A stretch of 64,000 nt of DNA from Thiorhodococcus drewsii AZ1 (GCF_000224065.1 NZ_AFWT01000005.1:1-64000), one strand, 5' to 3'; positions 8,681-19,641 are shown, counted from the stretch's first letter. The notes: a model not told the origin generated them from the sequence alone. A program made the numbers and translations.

Positions 8681-10248
8681 GGCGTACCTCGTTGGTCTGA
8701 TTCGATGCGCGCGGATTCGATGGCTTGGATCATGTCGTTGCGAAACCTCAGGGTGTCCAGCATCTCGGTCGCGATCTTCTGCCACGGGGAGGACGTCTGA
8801 AGGTACGGCCCCAGGCCCTGCTCCATGACCGGATATCCGCCCGGATCGAGATGTGCCGCAACCTGACGGAGGATGGCGTAGCGGGCATAGTTGGCGTCCG
8901 GCGTCTGCTCGCGGAACAGCTTGAGACAGGCCTGGAGCACGACCGACGAAAAGGACGGGCTCCAACGGTGCCCCAGATGACCGAGACGATCGAAGGCCCG
9001 CTTGAACGGCTCGCCCTTGCTCGGCATGGCGAGGGACTGGGTCAGCGCGTCCTCCTGCTCCGAGGGACTCAGGATCGCCCAGAGCGCGGCCTCGGAGTCG
9101 GAGTCGACTGTTCCCGCGATCAGCGCGCGCGCCCATGCGCCATTGCTGAAATGCCGGGTGGCGCGCCGCCAGCCCGCCAGCAGCGTGCCCTGCCACTCGT
9201 GCCCCTCGACCATGCGGAGGATCTCGGGGGGTGAGAGCTGCCAGCGTTCGACCCAATGGTCGGGGTCGACCAGACCCAGCAGCTGCTCCAGCCACCAGGC
9301 CTTTCGTCCCATCCCTTTAGGTGGTTTCTCGTGGATGCCGATCGTGGTCCAGGCGCTGTCCCAGTCCTCAGGCAGGGTGACGCTCAGCTGCCCCTTGCGG
9401 CCTTTGAGCGTCCCCATCAGTCCGGCCTTGGACTCGAACCCGAGCCAGCCATCCAGCAGCTCCACCGCACGTGTCTGAACCGTCGAGCCGGGTATCCGGG
9501 CCAGGAGTCCAGCCGCATCGCCGCGCACGTCCTTGCTGCGATCCGCGAGGGCGGACTCCAGGAAGGCCACATCCGCCGATCCGGGTGCATCACTCAAGAC
9601 CCCCAGCAGCTTGCGTCGCTCACGGGCACCTTCTTGCGACCAGACGGCGGCCAGCAGCTCGACGGCCTGTGCGGGATCCTCGCGGCGCGTCTGGGCCAGA
9701 TAGGCCAGTCGCTGCTCCGGTGTGCCGGTCTCCCACAGCGCCGCGTCGAGCCGCCCGAGATCCGCGACGCTCAGCAGGGATTCCCACTCCGGGCTCTGTC
9801 CCGCCAGCCACAGGCCCTTCGAGCCGATGACGGCCATGATGGCCCGCCGCAGATCGGGACTCCGCGAGGCCAGTCCCAGGAGCGTCGGAATGCTGGCCTC
9901 CGGGGCACGCAGCCCATGCTCGGCGATCAGCGCCAGCCATTCGGGAAACAGCGACTTGAGCCGATCGTCCTGGAGCAGGAGTCGCAGATGCCGGGTGCTG
10001 CCGAGGGCGGGTCGTGGATCCGGCTCGGCCGGCGATGGCGCTGCCGATGCGAGCCGAGCCGGCAATCGCCCGGCTTGCGCAAAATTGCCCACGACCGCCG
10101 AACAGCGCAGCAGCTGGACCGGGGCGTCCGTTTCTTGGACTTGCAGCCTGGACAGAACCGTCCCGAGCACATCGGGCGCGTCCCAGGTCCGGGTACCGCG
10201 CTCCGTGCCGAGCAGCGCGGTGCGCGTGAGGTCGTTCCAGAGCTCCAT
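8677..10248 (-). CDS. DUF5691 family protein
   Basis: The 523-residue, mostly helical protein begins MELWNDLTRTALLGTERG, the start characteristic of this family. It contains HEAT-like helical stretches in the middle (about 120-240) and no recognisable catalytic motif. The start ATG shares its A with the TGA of the SWIM gene (TGATG), so translation is coupled. The frame stays open 29 codons further upstream, but those codons lie within the preceding gene. The family is known mainly from its co-occurrence with SWIM, MoxR, DUF5682 and VWA genes, where it may act as a scaffold (inference). Confidence 0.82.
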   Translation of the reverse strand: MELWNDLTRTALLGTERGTRTWDAPDVLGTVLSRLQVQETDAPVQLLRCSAVVGNFAQAGRLPARLASAAPSPAEPDPRPALGSTRHLRLLLQDDRLKSLFPEWLALIAEHGLRAPEASIPTLLGLASRSPDLRRAIMAVIGSKGLWLAGQSPEWESLLSVADLGRLDAALWETGTPEQRLAYLAQTRREDPAQAVELLAAVWSQEGARERRKLLGVLSDAPGSADVAFLESALADRSKDVRGDAAGLLARIPGSTVQTRAVELLDGWLGFESKAGLMGTLKGRKGQLSVTLPEDWDSAWTTIGIHEKPPKGMGRKAWWLEQLLGLVDPDHWVERWQLSPPEILRMVEGHEWQGTLLAGWRRATRHFSNGAWARALIAGTVDSDSEAALWAILSPSEQEDALTQSLAMPSKGEPFKRAFDRLGHLGHRWSPSFSSVVLQACLKLFREQTPDANYARYAILRQVAAHLDPGGYPVMEQGLGPYLQTSSPWQKIATEMLDTLRFRNDMIQAIESARIESDQRGTP

Positions 10249-11615
10249 CACGAAAGCTCCATGTGCAGTGCATAAAAGCCCTGAAGACGCGCACCGTCCG
10301 CGATGGTCAGCGGAAAGAAGACATCTCCATCCCACTCACCGAACAGCTGCACCGGTTCGCCGCCGCCCATGGCCAGCAGCTCCCAGCGCAACGGGAACTG
10401 ACGCGCGAGCGGGATCTGTCGGCGCTCCGCGTCGATCAGCAGCCAGTGGTCGTTCACCTTGATCGGGGTCAGGTCATGCAGAGCGGCCGGAATCCGCTCT
10501 AGCCAGGGGGTCGCGGCCAGACGCTCGGCATAGGTGCGGTAGAGTCCGTCGAGCCCGTCGCATGCGGCCATCAAGGTGTTCGGCTGCGCCGGTTCGATCC
10601 CCTGCTGCGTCTTCAGGAGCGCGCGAACGGGCCAGGTCGCCGGATAAAAGGCCAGCTCGCCCTCGATGCCGGCGCCCTCCTCCGGGGTGATCGGCAGCAC
10701 GGCGTTCGCAACCGCGAAATCCAGCAGCAGCGCCCAGCGTCGAGTCCGCTCGCCGCGCAGCCAGGTGCGCTGGACCTGGAGACGATCCGCGTCGCTGGTC
10801 CACTTGCCCATGACCCGCCAGGTATCGGCGACGCCAGGCTGGGCCAGGATCCTCTCCTTGCCTTGGGTGACGCCAAGCAGCTCGTACAGATCCGCCCGGA
10901 CCGGCTCCGGCAGCGTCTCGCGGCGCTGATAGGCGTCCAGAATCAACTGGAGACGCGACAAGGCCTGCAAGGCGGTGCCCTGCCACTGCTCGGAGCCATA
11001 GCGCGCATCCTGGCAGCGGCGGAGCCAGCGCGCCAAGCCCGGGATCTGCGCATCGACCAGACGTGCCGTCATGTGATCCCAGGGCTGATGCTGTTCCATG
11101 GCGCGAGCCAGGCCCTGGCGCAGGGTATCGGCGAGCCAGCGCTGCAGCTCCTCGACACCCGCCTGCATCTTCTCCTCGCGCTGCTCGCGGCGCTTTTCTT
11201 GCGCGGCGGCGCGGCGCTGCTCGGTGGCCGGGTCGAGCGGCTCGGTCGTCTTGGTCTGGCGTCGCGCCTCACGCTCCGAGCGCGCCTCGCGCTTGTCCAG
11301 CCATTCGGCGACCCACTGGGGCGGGGCATCCGTGGCGAAGGCCGAGGCGGACGCGGCATGGACCAGGGCAAGCCCCAGACTGTGCTTGCAGGGGAACTTG
11401 CGGCTCGGACAGGAGCACTTGAAGGCCGGGCCGGCGGTGTCGATGCAGGTCTGGTAAGGCGTGCTTCCGCTGCCCTTGATCTCGCCCCAGATCAGCCGAT
11501 CCGTCTGGCCGAGCCTCTGCCACTTGGCGGCGCTCGCCAGCTTGCGACCCGCGCCGATGGACGCGGTGTCGGGCGCCATGCCGTTGACCTGCTCGACCGT
11601 CCAGGGTGCCGCCAT
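10248..11615 (-). CDS. SWIM zinc finger protein, first gene of the operon
   Basis: The 455-residue protein has a SWIM finger near the N-terminus: Cys67-x-Cys69, then Cys76-x-His78 in KCSCPSRKFPCKH. SWIM domains bind zinc and mediate DNA or protein contacts. A charged Arg/Glu-rich segment (about 105-170, EKRREQREEK) may be coiled coil, and the rest is an unclassified helical C-terminal domain. It is the promoter-proximal gene of the five-gene unit and probably provides target recognition (inference). No strong Shine-Dalgarno precedes the ATG. The 285-base gap to the divergent gene at 11901 should hold both promoters. Confidence 0.85.
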   Translation of the reverse strand: MAAPWTVEQVNGMAPDTASIGAGRKLASAAKWQRLGQTDRLIWGEIKGSGSTPYQTCIDTAGPAFKCSCPSRKFPCKHSLGLALVHAASASAFATDAPPQWVAEWLDKREARSEREARRQTKTTEPLDPATEQRRAAAQEKRREQREEKMQAGVEELQRWLADTLRQGLARAMEQHQPWDHMTARLVDAQIPGLARWLRRCQDARYGSEQWQGTALQALSRLQLILDAYQRRETLPEPVRADLYELLGVTQGKERILAQPGVADTWRVMGKWTSDADRLQVQRTWLRGERTRRWALLLDFAVANAVLPITPEEGAGIEGELAFYPATWPVRALLKTQQGIEPAQPNTLMAACDGLDGLYRTYAERLAATPWLERIPAALHDLTPIKVNDHWLLIDAERRQIPLARQFPLRWELLAMGGGEPVQLFGEWDGDVFFPLTIADGARLQGFYALHMELS

Positions 11616-11900
11616 CGCTGCGCTAGCCCAGCACGTCCGTCAGATCCTGGAGTCGCATCCGGCGGTCCATGAAGCAGCGAGCGGCGAGGGTCTGGCTTTG
11701 AGGTGCGTTCATCGAGCGGAGGATCCTTGATCGGAGTGAGCGCGCAAGCGGCGACTGGACGCTAGAATAACAGCGCAAACCTTACCAAGATTAGACCCAT
11801 TACACATCCGATCCAGCACGTCAAAACGCTGTATGTTTTCGCGAACGTTTTCGGATGAATTCTTCGTCGCCGAAGCGGTGTCGAGCCCTGGAGGACTGTT

Positions 11901-13070
11901 GTGAATCCAGCATCAATCCGAGTCGGTCTATCCTGGCTCAAGCTGTCCCGAGGGTCGTGGGGCGCTTTGGCGAGCTGGCCGGAACTCTGTCTGCTCGGCC
12001 TCCTGACGATGCTCTGGCCGGCCTCCAACGGCCTGGCGCAGCCGGACCAAGCCGAGGGTCAGGGCACTCCAGACTCGGCCGAGGAAACAGCACCACCACG
12101 CGAACTGGTGTTCTACAACTGGACGGCCTATGTGGATCAGGACGTCGTTAAGGCGTTCGAACGCACATATAACGCGCGCGTGGTGCAGCGCTATTTTCAG
12201 TCCGCCGATGAGCGTGACGAAACCCTGATGCGCAACAAGGGCAAGGGCTTCGACGTGCTGACGGTGACTGCTGCCGATCTGCCGCCCTACATCCAGCATG
12301 GCTGGCTGCAACCGCTCGACAAGTCCGCAATCCCCAATCTCGTCCATGTCGACCGGCGCTGGATCGACGGCTTCGAGGGCGTGGATGACTATGCCGTGCC
12401 CTATCTCTGGGGCACGACCGGACTGATATGGCGCTCGGATCTGGTCGACGAGCCGCTGCGTCGCTGGGGCCAGTACTACGTGCCCAAGAAAGCCTGGAAG
12501 GGCCACATGATGGTGCTCAATCAGTACCGTGTTGCCTTCGGCATGGCGCTGAAATCACTGGGGTACTCCTTCAACTCGACCGAGCCGGCCGAAATAGAGG
12601 ACGCCGCCCGGCTACTGCGCGCCCAGAAGCCCTTCGTACAGAATTACGGCTACTTCAAGACCGATGCCAACTCGGGCATTGTCTCCGGCGAGACTTGGAT
12701 CGGCCAGACCTGGAATGGCGATGCGCTGCTATTGATGGAGCGCAATCCGGCGATTCGCTACAGGGTTCCCGAAGAGGGCGGCGAGCTGATGATCGACTAC
12801 CTCGTCATCACGGCCAAGGCGCGCGATCCTGAACTGGCCAACGCCTTCATCAACTGGCTGCATACGCCTGCACATGCGGCGGCCTGCGCGGAGAGCCTTC
12901 GGTTCGCGACCACCAATCTAGCGGCCAATGCCCTATTGCCGGATGACTTTCTGAACAATCCCGTCATCTACCCGCCAACCGAGGTGCTTGAGCGCAGCGA
13001 GGTGCAAAAGCCGCTCCCGACGGAGGTCCAGCACCAGATGATCAGCATCTGGGCGCAACTGATCAACTAG
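11901..13070 (+). CDS. Polyamine-type (PotD/PotF-like) periplasmic substrate-binding protein
   Basis: The 389-residue secreted solute-binding protein has an N-terminal signal peptide (hydrophobic core about 27-44, cleavage probably near GLAQ). The mature part starts LVFYNWTAYVD and contains FDVLTVTAADLPPYIQ and VPYLWGTTGL, hallmarks of spermidine/putrescine-binding proteins. No permease or ATPase genes follow; the next gene, starting within 25 bases, is a membrane sensor kinase. This suggests ligand sensing rather than transport, as in the Vibrio NspS/MbaA pair. The start is GTG, with GGAGG 6 nt upstream. Confidence 0.85.
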   Translation: MNPASIRVGLSWLKLSRGSWGALASWPELCLLGLLTMLWPASNGLAQPDQAEGQGTPDSAEETAPPRELVFYNWTAYVDQDVVKAFERTYNARVVQRYFQSADERDETLMRNKGKGFDVLTVTAADLPPYIQHGWLQPLDKSAIPNLVHVDRRWIDGFEGVDDYAVPYLWGTTGLIWRSDLVDEPLRRWGQYYVPKKAWKGHMMVLNQYRVAFGMALKSLGYSFNSTEPAEIEDAARLLRAQKPFVQNYGYFKTDANSGIVSGETWIGQTWNGDALLLMERNPAIRYRVPEEGGELMIDYLVITAKARDPELANAFINWLHTPAHAAACAESLRFATTNLAANALLPDDFLNNPVIYPPTEVLERSEVQKPLPTEVQHQMISIWAQLIN

Positions 13071-13090
13071 CCGTGCCACCGCCCGCACCC

Positions 13091-16072
13091 ATGAAACTGA
13101 TGTCCCTGCGCGCCAAGCTGCTGCTGTTCCTGTTGCCATTGGTCATCGGCCCCTTGCTGGGGCTTGGGTGGCTGGCCTACGACCGTTTGCGCACCAATGC
13201 CCAGACCACGCTGCTGCGCGAGATGGATACCCTGCTTGAGCAAGTGGCGCTGAGCGAAGAGACCCACCGGCGCTCGGCGTTGGCCAATGCCAAGCTCTTT
13301 GCCGGTTCCAGTTTGCTCAAGCGCTATCTGTTCGCACCCGAGGACGAGCGCGTCAATTTTCTGTTGCTGCCGCTGCTGAATCTGTTTGCGAGTTATCACG
13401 ACGCCTACGGCGACTATGGCGATATTCGCCTGGTCGATCCGGACGGTCAGGAGCTTGCGCGTTACCTGTCCGATGAACATACCGATGACTCGGCGCTGCT
13501 TGGCCTGGACGCCTATCTCGCCGAACTGAAAGCAAGCGACGCGGACGCACTGGCGCGCTATGTGCGCAATGAGAAGGGCGATCCCCTGTTGTTAGTCGGG
13601 CACAAGCTGGTGTTCGTCGATCCCACGTTTGAAGACAACAGCATTGCCAAGCCGTCGTTGCGCGGATATCTGCTGTTAGTCATTTCACCCGAGCATCTGC
13701 GCCGACAGGCGGAAAATAGCCACTTTGGACGAGCCGGGCGGATTCTGTTCGTCGATGCCCAGGCACGACGCTTGTTTGCCGATGAGTCGGCATCTGCGGA
13801 TTCGCGGCTCGAAGCCGAGTTGCGCGATGCGGTCCAGGCCGCCGCCTCAACGCACAGCGCGCGGCAAGCCAAGCACAAGGGCCAGCGAATGCTTGTACGA
13901 GCGCGGAAACTCACCGACAACCTGTCGCAGATTGCGCTCTTACCAGAGGACGAACTCGACACCGCCAGCGCCGCACTGGGGCAAAACGTCGCGGTGATCG
14001 CGATGGTGACCCTGCTCCTGTCTTCCGCGCTCTTGCTTGTGGTCTTGCATGTGCTGGTGTTGCTGCCGGTGCAACGGCTTGAGCGCGGTGCCGCAGCGAT
14101 CGGTGCCGGCGATCTGCGCGCGCGGGTTCCGGTACGCGGGCACGACGAACTGGCCCATCTGGCGTCGGTGTTCAACCACATGGCCGCCAACCTCGAAACC
14201 TCGCAGCAGGACAAGGACCGCGCGCAACAGGAAGCCCTGGCCAGCAAGCAGTTGGCCATCGATAGTCTGCGCCAGGCCGACAGACTGAAAGACGACTTTC
14301 TGGCCAACACCTCGCATGAACTGCGCACCCCACTGCACGGCATTATCGGTCTCGCCGAGAGTCTGCGCGGCGGTGCCGCCGGCCCGCTCACCCAGGCAGT
14401 GGACGACAATCTGCGTCTGATCGTCGCCTCCGGGCGGCGCCTGGCGACCCTGGTCAACGACATTCTGGATTTCTCCCGCCTGCGCCACCATGCGCTGGTG
14501 CTGAATCTGACTGCGGTCGACCTGCGCTCGGTTTGCGATCTGGTGCTGCAACTGGTGGCCAATCTGGCCGAACCGAAGGGACTTGAGCTGATCAACAGGG
14601 TGCCGCCGGGACTACCGCCGGCATGGGCCGATGAAAATCGGCTCCAGCAGATTCTCTATAACCTGGTCGGCAATGCCATCAAGTTCACCGATCAGGGCTG
14701 GGTGCAGCTGTGTGCCGGCATCGATGACGATGGACTGATCGCCGTGAGCGTTTGCGACACTGGCCCCGGTATTGCGCCATCGCAGCACGAGGCGATCTTC
14801 GCCTCCTTCGAGCAGCTCGACAGCGGTGCCGGTCGCGCGCATGGTGGCACCGGCCTCGGACTGGCGGTGACCCGCTCGCTGGTCAATGCACTGGGCGGAA
14901 CCATTCGGCTCGAATCCCAGCCCGGTGCCGGTGCCTGTTTTCACTTCACCCTGCCGATGGCGGATTCAGTGACGGACCAGGACAGCCCGCCTGGAAAGGA
15001 GGCCCATGCGGTCGACAGCGCCCTGGCCGCCGATTCCACTCAGACCGAGGAGACCGAGACCGCGCCGTCTGTGATGGACGCCTGGCGCGGCGACAATCAG
15101 TTGGTGCTGGTCGTGGATGACGATCCCATCAATCTGCGCGTGCTGACCAACCAGCTCGGCATTCAGGGCTTTCGCGTTCAAACCGCCACCGATGGCGAAA
15201 AGGCATTGACCTGGATGAGCCAGACCGATGCCGACGAGACCTGCGTGGTGTTGCTTGACGTCATGATGCCGCGCATCAACGGCTTTGAGGTCTGTCGGCG
15301 GCTGCGCGAGCGCTTCTCGGCGAGCGAGTTGCCGATTCTGTTCCTGACCGCGCGCAATCAGGAGCGCGATCTGCTCGAAGGTTTCCGTGTCGGCGGCAAT
15401 GACTATCTGCCCAAGCCCTTCTCGCGCGGGGAGCTGATCGCGCGCGTCCACGTCCATGTCAGCCTGGTCGAACGCACACGCGCGCTGCACCAACTCACCC
15501 AGGAACTTGAGCAGCGGGTAGCCGAGCGCACGCAGGCGCTGGAGCAGGCCCATGCCGAAATGGAACGCCTGGCGATGCGCGACTCGCTCACCCAGTTGTT
15601 CAATCGCCGCTATCTCGATCAGGCCCTGGCACGCGAGTGGGGACGCGCTCGGCGCCATAGCGAGCCGCTCGCGGCGCTGATGATCGATGTCGACTTCTTC
15701 AAGCAATACAACGACTGCTATGGGCATCCCATGGGCGATCGCTGTTTGCAATCGATCGCGGCCCTACTGTGCGAGCACGCGCGTCGCAGCGCGGATATTG
15801 TCGCCCGTTATGGCGGTGAAGAGTTCTTCGTGATCGTGCAGGACGACGCCGAGCAAGCACTCACGCTGGCCGAACAGCTGCGCGCGGCGGTCGCCGCGCT
15901 GGCCATCGAGCACCGCGACTCAACGGTGGCCGAGCATGTGACCGTCAGCATCGGCGTCGCAACCCTGACGCCAGATTCCACCAACCAGCCTGAGGATCTG
16001 CTCAGCCAGGCCGACACGGGCCTATACCAAGCCAAACAGCAGGGACGCAATCGCGTTGTTGCGCACGCATAG
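13091..16072 (+). CDS. Membrane hybrid histidine kinase with receiver and GGDEF domains
   Basis: The 993-residue sensor has, in order: a TM helix (~6-27), a periplasmic domain, a second TM near 300-325, and HAMP (~325-380). HisKA follows with the H-box at His409 (SHELRTPLHG), then HATPase (NLVGNAIKF, DTGPGIA, GGTGLGL). A REC domain with Asp723 (LLDVMMP) and Lys in PKPF, a coiled-coil link, and GGDEF with GGEEF at 908-912 complete it. The autoinhibitory I-site RxxD (RSAD) lies five residues before GGEEF. All catalytic residues are present, so it should autophosphorylate and make c-di-GMP. A GTG at 13073, in frame, is an alternative start. It is co-transcribed with the upstream binding protein, probably its ligand-delivery partner. 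Confidence 0.9.
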   Translation: MKLMSLRAKLLLFLLPLVIGPLLGLGWLAYDRLRTNAQTTLLREMDTLLEQVALSEETHRRSALANAKLFAGSSLLKRYLFAPEDERVNFLLLPLLNLFASYHDAYGDYGDIRLVDPDGQELARYLSDEHTDDSALLGLDAYLAELKASDADALARYVRNEKGDPLLLVGHKLVFVDPTFEDNSIAKPSLRGYLLLVISPEHLRRQAENSHFGRAGRILFVDAQARRLFADESASADSRLEAELRDAVQAAASTHSARQAKHKGQRMLVRARKLTDNLSQIALLPEDELDTASAALGQNVAVIAMVTLLLSSALLLVVLHVLVLLPVQRLERGAAAIGAGDLRARVPVRGHDELAHLASVFNHMAANLETSQQDKDRAQQEALASKQLAIDSLRQADRLKDDFLANTSHELRTPLHGIIGLAESLRGGAAGPLTQAVDDNLRLIVASGRRLATLVNDILDFSRLRHHALVLNLTAVDLRSVCDLVLQLVANLAEPKGLELINRVPPGLPPAWADENRLQQILYNLVGNAIKFTDQGWVQLCAGIDDDGLIAVSVCDTGPGIAPSQHEAIFASFEQLDSGAGRAHGGTGLGLAVTRSLVNALGGTIRLESQPGAGACFHFTLPMADSVTDQDSPPGKEAHAVDSALAADSTQTEETETAPSVMDAWRGDNQLVLVVDDDPINLRVLTNQLGIQGFRVQTATDGEKALTWMSQTDADETCVVLLDVMMPRINGFEVCRRLRERFSASELPILFLTARNQERDLLEGFRVGGNDYLPKPFSRGELIARVHVHVSLVERTRALHQLTQELEQRVAERTQALEQAHAEMERLAMRDSLTQLFNRRYLDQALAREWGRARRHSEPLAALMIDVDFFKQYNDCYGHPMGDRCLQSIAALLCEHARRSADIVARYGGEEFFVIVQDDAEQALTLAEQLRAAVAALAIEHRDSTVAEHVTVSIGVATLTPDSTNQPEDLLSQADTGLYQAKQQGRNRVVAHA

Positions 16073-16205
16073 GGTCTGACCCGGTTGAGAAGGCGGAAGG
16101 CGTTGGAAAGCGTCGCGTCACCAACCGCCCTTTCGACGATGGCCGAGTCTGGGCTCAGCCATGTCCACAAGCCCCCAACACAACGCATATCGGGTAGTGA
16201 AAGGC

Positions 16206-17627
<1,422 letters not shown>

Positions 17628-17680
17628 TCAAGCATCAATCATGGCGCATTTTCGTCTCGACTCCATTGCGGTATGGTCAT

Positions 17681-18019
17681 CTAGGCGAGCGGCTGAGGCG
17701 TCCCTTCGGCGCGGCACCCCGCCGGGTGCGCCAGGCGATCCGCATCGCGCAGCCGCTGCAGGGTCTCCAGCCAGACGAGGAGATCCAAGAAGGCCGCCGT
17801 GGCGGTCGAGGCATCCTCCGCGCGCGACAGCCTTTGTGCGAGACGCTGGACCTGTGGCCACTCGGCGCTCCCCTCCTCGTCCAAGAGCCGGTCGAGCGCG
17901 GAGCGCGCGGCGGCGGAGGGTGAGGCGCAGCCGGTCTGTAGCCAGAGTTCGAGACAGGCCCGCCAGCGGTCGAGCAAGCGATCGATGCCGGTAGCATCTA
18001 CAGGGTCAGACTCATCCAT
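17681..18019 (-). CDS. Small hypothetical protein, last gene of the DUF4132-SWIM operon
   Basis: The 112-residue acidic, helical protein starts MDESDPVDATGIDRLLDRW and carries LLDEEGSAEWPQVQRL. Its ATG lies 22 bases inside the 3' end of the SWIM gene in another frame, so it is probably translated by coupling. No family recognised. The coding character (third-position GC) and the tight overlap support a real gene; the frame stays open further upstream, inside the SWIM gene, but that part is antisense-like. Confidence 0.6.
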   Translation of the reverse strand: MDESDPVDATGIDRLLDRWRACLELWLQTGCASPSAAARSALDRLLDEEGSAEWPQVQRLAQRLSRAEDASTATAAFLDLLVWLETLQRLRDADRLAHPAGCRAEGTPQPLA

Positions 18020-19641
18020 GCGGCGGCTCCGTCGTTCAAGAGGGCGATGGGATCGAGCGCCAAGCCGGCCTGGGCGCGATAGAGGGTCCCGAACAGCAGC
18101 CAGCCTTGGGCCGTGCCCGGTGCTCGGGTCTCCATGCGCTGGCGCTTCAAGGCGCTGACGGGATCGCGGACCAGAATGCCGATGGAGAGCTCCGCACCCT
18201 TGGAATCCGTCACGGTCTGCGTCCACCATTGGGTATGCGGATCGAATTGCCGGGAGCCGGTCTGGACGATACGGATCACCACCGGCAAACGCGGCGGTGG
18301 CGCCATGAGGTCCTGGACCATGGCCTCGGCGAAGCGTCCGCGCAGGGTGGCAAAGTCGGTCTCGACCGGCAGTTCCGCCGCCGGATCGCGCAGTGCGCAG
18401 TGCTCCAGACGGGTACCTGGGCGCCCGGACAGACGCCCCTCGGCACTGACCCAACCGGTCCGCAACAACACCTCGGAGGCCGGCAGCTCGCGCAGCGGCG
18501 GACCCTCGGCCCAGCGACCATGCCTCCAGACCTCGACTGGATCCCAGTGGCCCTGTTGGTCTTGCAGTGGACGGCGGGTCTCGGTCAGACGGTACCAGCG
18601 CCCTTCACCAGGCGCGTAACAATGGACGCTGAGACCTTCCTGACCCAGTCGTCCCTGCCAATGCTCGGCGGCCACACCGATCAACCGCAGTCCGGCAACC
18701 TTGCGATAGAGGGCACGATTGACGCCGGTCAGACGCAGCAAGGGGACCTGCGGCGCCGCCTTTTCGAGACTGCCGACCAGCAGGCGCAATGCAGCGAGCG
18801 TGCCGCCGATGCCCCGCACGTCGGCAAAGCTGCGTCCCTGACGATCCTGCTCCAGCAGGTCCAGCAGCGCAGCCATCAGTGCACCGACGCGCGGAAGATC
18901 CGCCTGACGGGCCGCCGTGCCCAGGACGCTCCCCTGATCGGTCATCGCCGGGGACAGTCCGGTCAGCCCGGCGCCCGCCAGTTGCGTCATCCACCGAGCG
19001 ATGGCCGCGAGCGACTCGGTCTGATCGCGGCTCAGCGCGTTCTCGACCGACGCCGGGTCGAACAGACCCAAGCGGCGGCGCAGCTCCAGGACCACCAGCG
19101 CCCGATGCGGGCAACGGGGCGCGCCGCAGGTGCAGGTCGCGGCCTCGGGTCCAGCGGATCGGGCCATGCGCACACGCTCGCTCTCGCGCTCCGTGACCTC
19201 GGCGACCCAGCCCGCAGACCCCTCCTCCAGCTCCGGGATCAGACCGAGCCGCATCCAACGCCCGGCGCGATCCCAATGCGCCCGGCCCAATGCCCGGACC
19301 AGCGGGGCCTCGTCTCCGAGCAGCCAGTCCGGGTCGGCCGCTTCCGACTCCGCGACACTCGCCTTCCGCGCCGTCTTGGCCAGCAACAGCAGCGCCACCA
19401 GGTGGTGACAGGTCGCGGTCGCCGGACAGCCGCAGTCGAGCCGATCGAAGCCCGGTCCGCTCAACGTCTGACGATGACCGTCGAGCCGCGTCGTCAACCG
19501 CTCGCCGTCCGTCTCGACGCCATCCGCGCCGCTGGCATCCGCCAGCTTGCGCCCGCGTCGCAGCAGACCCTTGTTGGCCCAGTCCTCGATGTCCCCGTCG
19601 CCGATCTCGGCGAGCCAGGCGTCGATGGCGGCGAGCGTCAC
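17998..19641 (-). CDS. SWIM zinc finger protein (second paralogue type)
   Basis: The 547-residue protein has a SWIM motif Cys70-x-Cys72...Cys78-x-His80 (LDCGCPATATCHH). A second very similar cluster, Cys170-x-Cys172...Cys177-x-His179 (CTCGAPRCPH), may be another zinc-binding SWIM-like finger. The N-terminal segment WANKGLLRRGRKLAD resembles the region before the finger in other SWIM proteins. The start chosen is GTG at 19641, which overlaps the DUF4132 stop by 4 bases (GTGA); the longer open frame runs through the DUF4132 gene and is not coding. It is probably the nucleic-acid or protein-binding partner of the DUF4132 protein (inference). Confidence 0.82.
   Translation of the reverse strand: MTLAAIDAWLAEIGDGDIEDWANKGLLRRGRKLADASGADGVETDGERLTTRLDGHRQTLSGPGFDRLDCGCPATATCHHLVALLLLAKTARKASVAESEAADPDWLLGDEAPLVRALGRAHWDRAGRWMRLGLIPELEEGSAGWVAEVTERESERVRMARSAGPEAATCTCGAPRCPHRALVVLELRRRLGLFDPASVENALSRDQTESLAAIARWMTQLAGAGLTGLSPAMTDQGSVLGTAARQADLPRVGALMAALLDLLEQDRQGRSFADVRGIGGTLAALRLLVGSLEKAAPQVPLLRLTGVNRALYRKVAGLRLIGVAAEHWQGRLGQEGLSVHCYAPGEGRWYRLTETRRPLQDQQGHWDPVEVWRHGRWAEGPPLRELPASEVLLRTGWVSAEGRLSGRPGTRLEHCALRDPAAELPVETDFATLRGRFAEAMVQDLMAPPPRLPVVIRIVQTGSRQFDPHTQWWTQTVTDSKGAELSIGILVRDPVSALKRQRMETRAPGTAQGWLLFGTLYRAQAGLALDPIALLNDGAAAWMSLTL

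Noticed and set aside
8681-9295. N-terminal extension of the MoxR ATPase
   Set aside because: The extra 205 codons lie entirely within the DUF5691 gene in another frame and are Ala/Gly/Arg-rich; the TTG at 8680 has a ribosome-binding site and couples to the upstream stop.
11623-11712. 29-codon minus-strand ORF just upstream of the SWIM gene (starts MNAPQSQTL)
   Set aside because: Too short to judge, with no good ribosome-binding site; could be a leader peptide but there is no supporting evidence.
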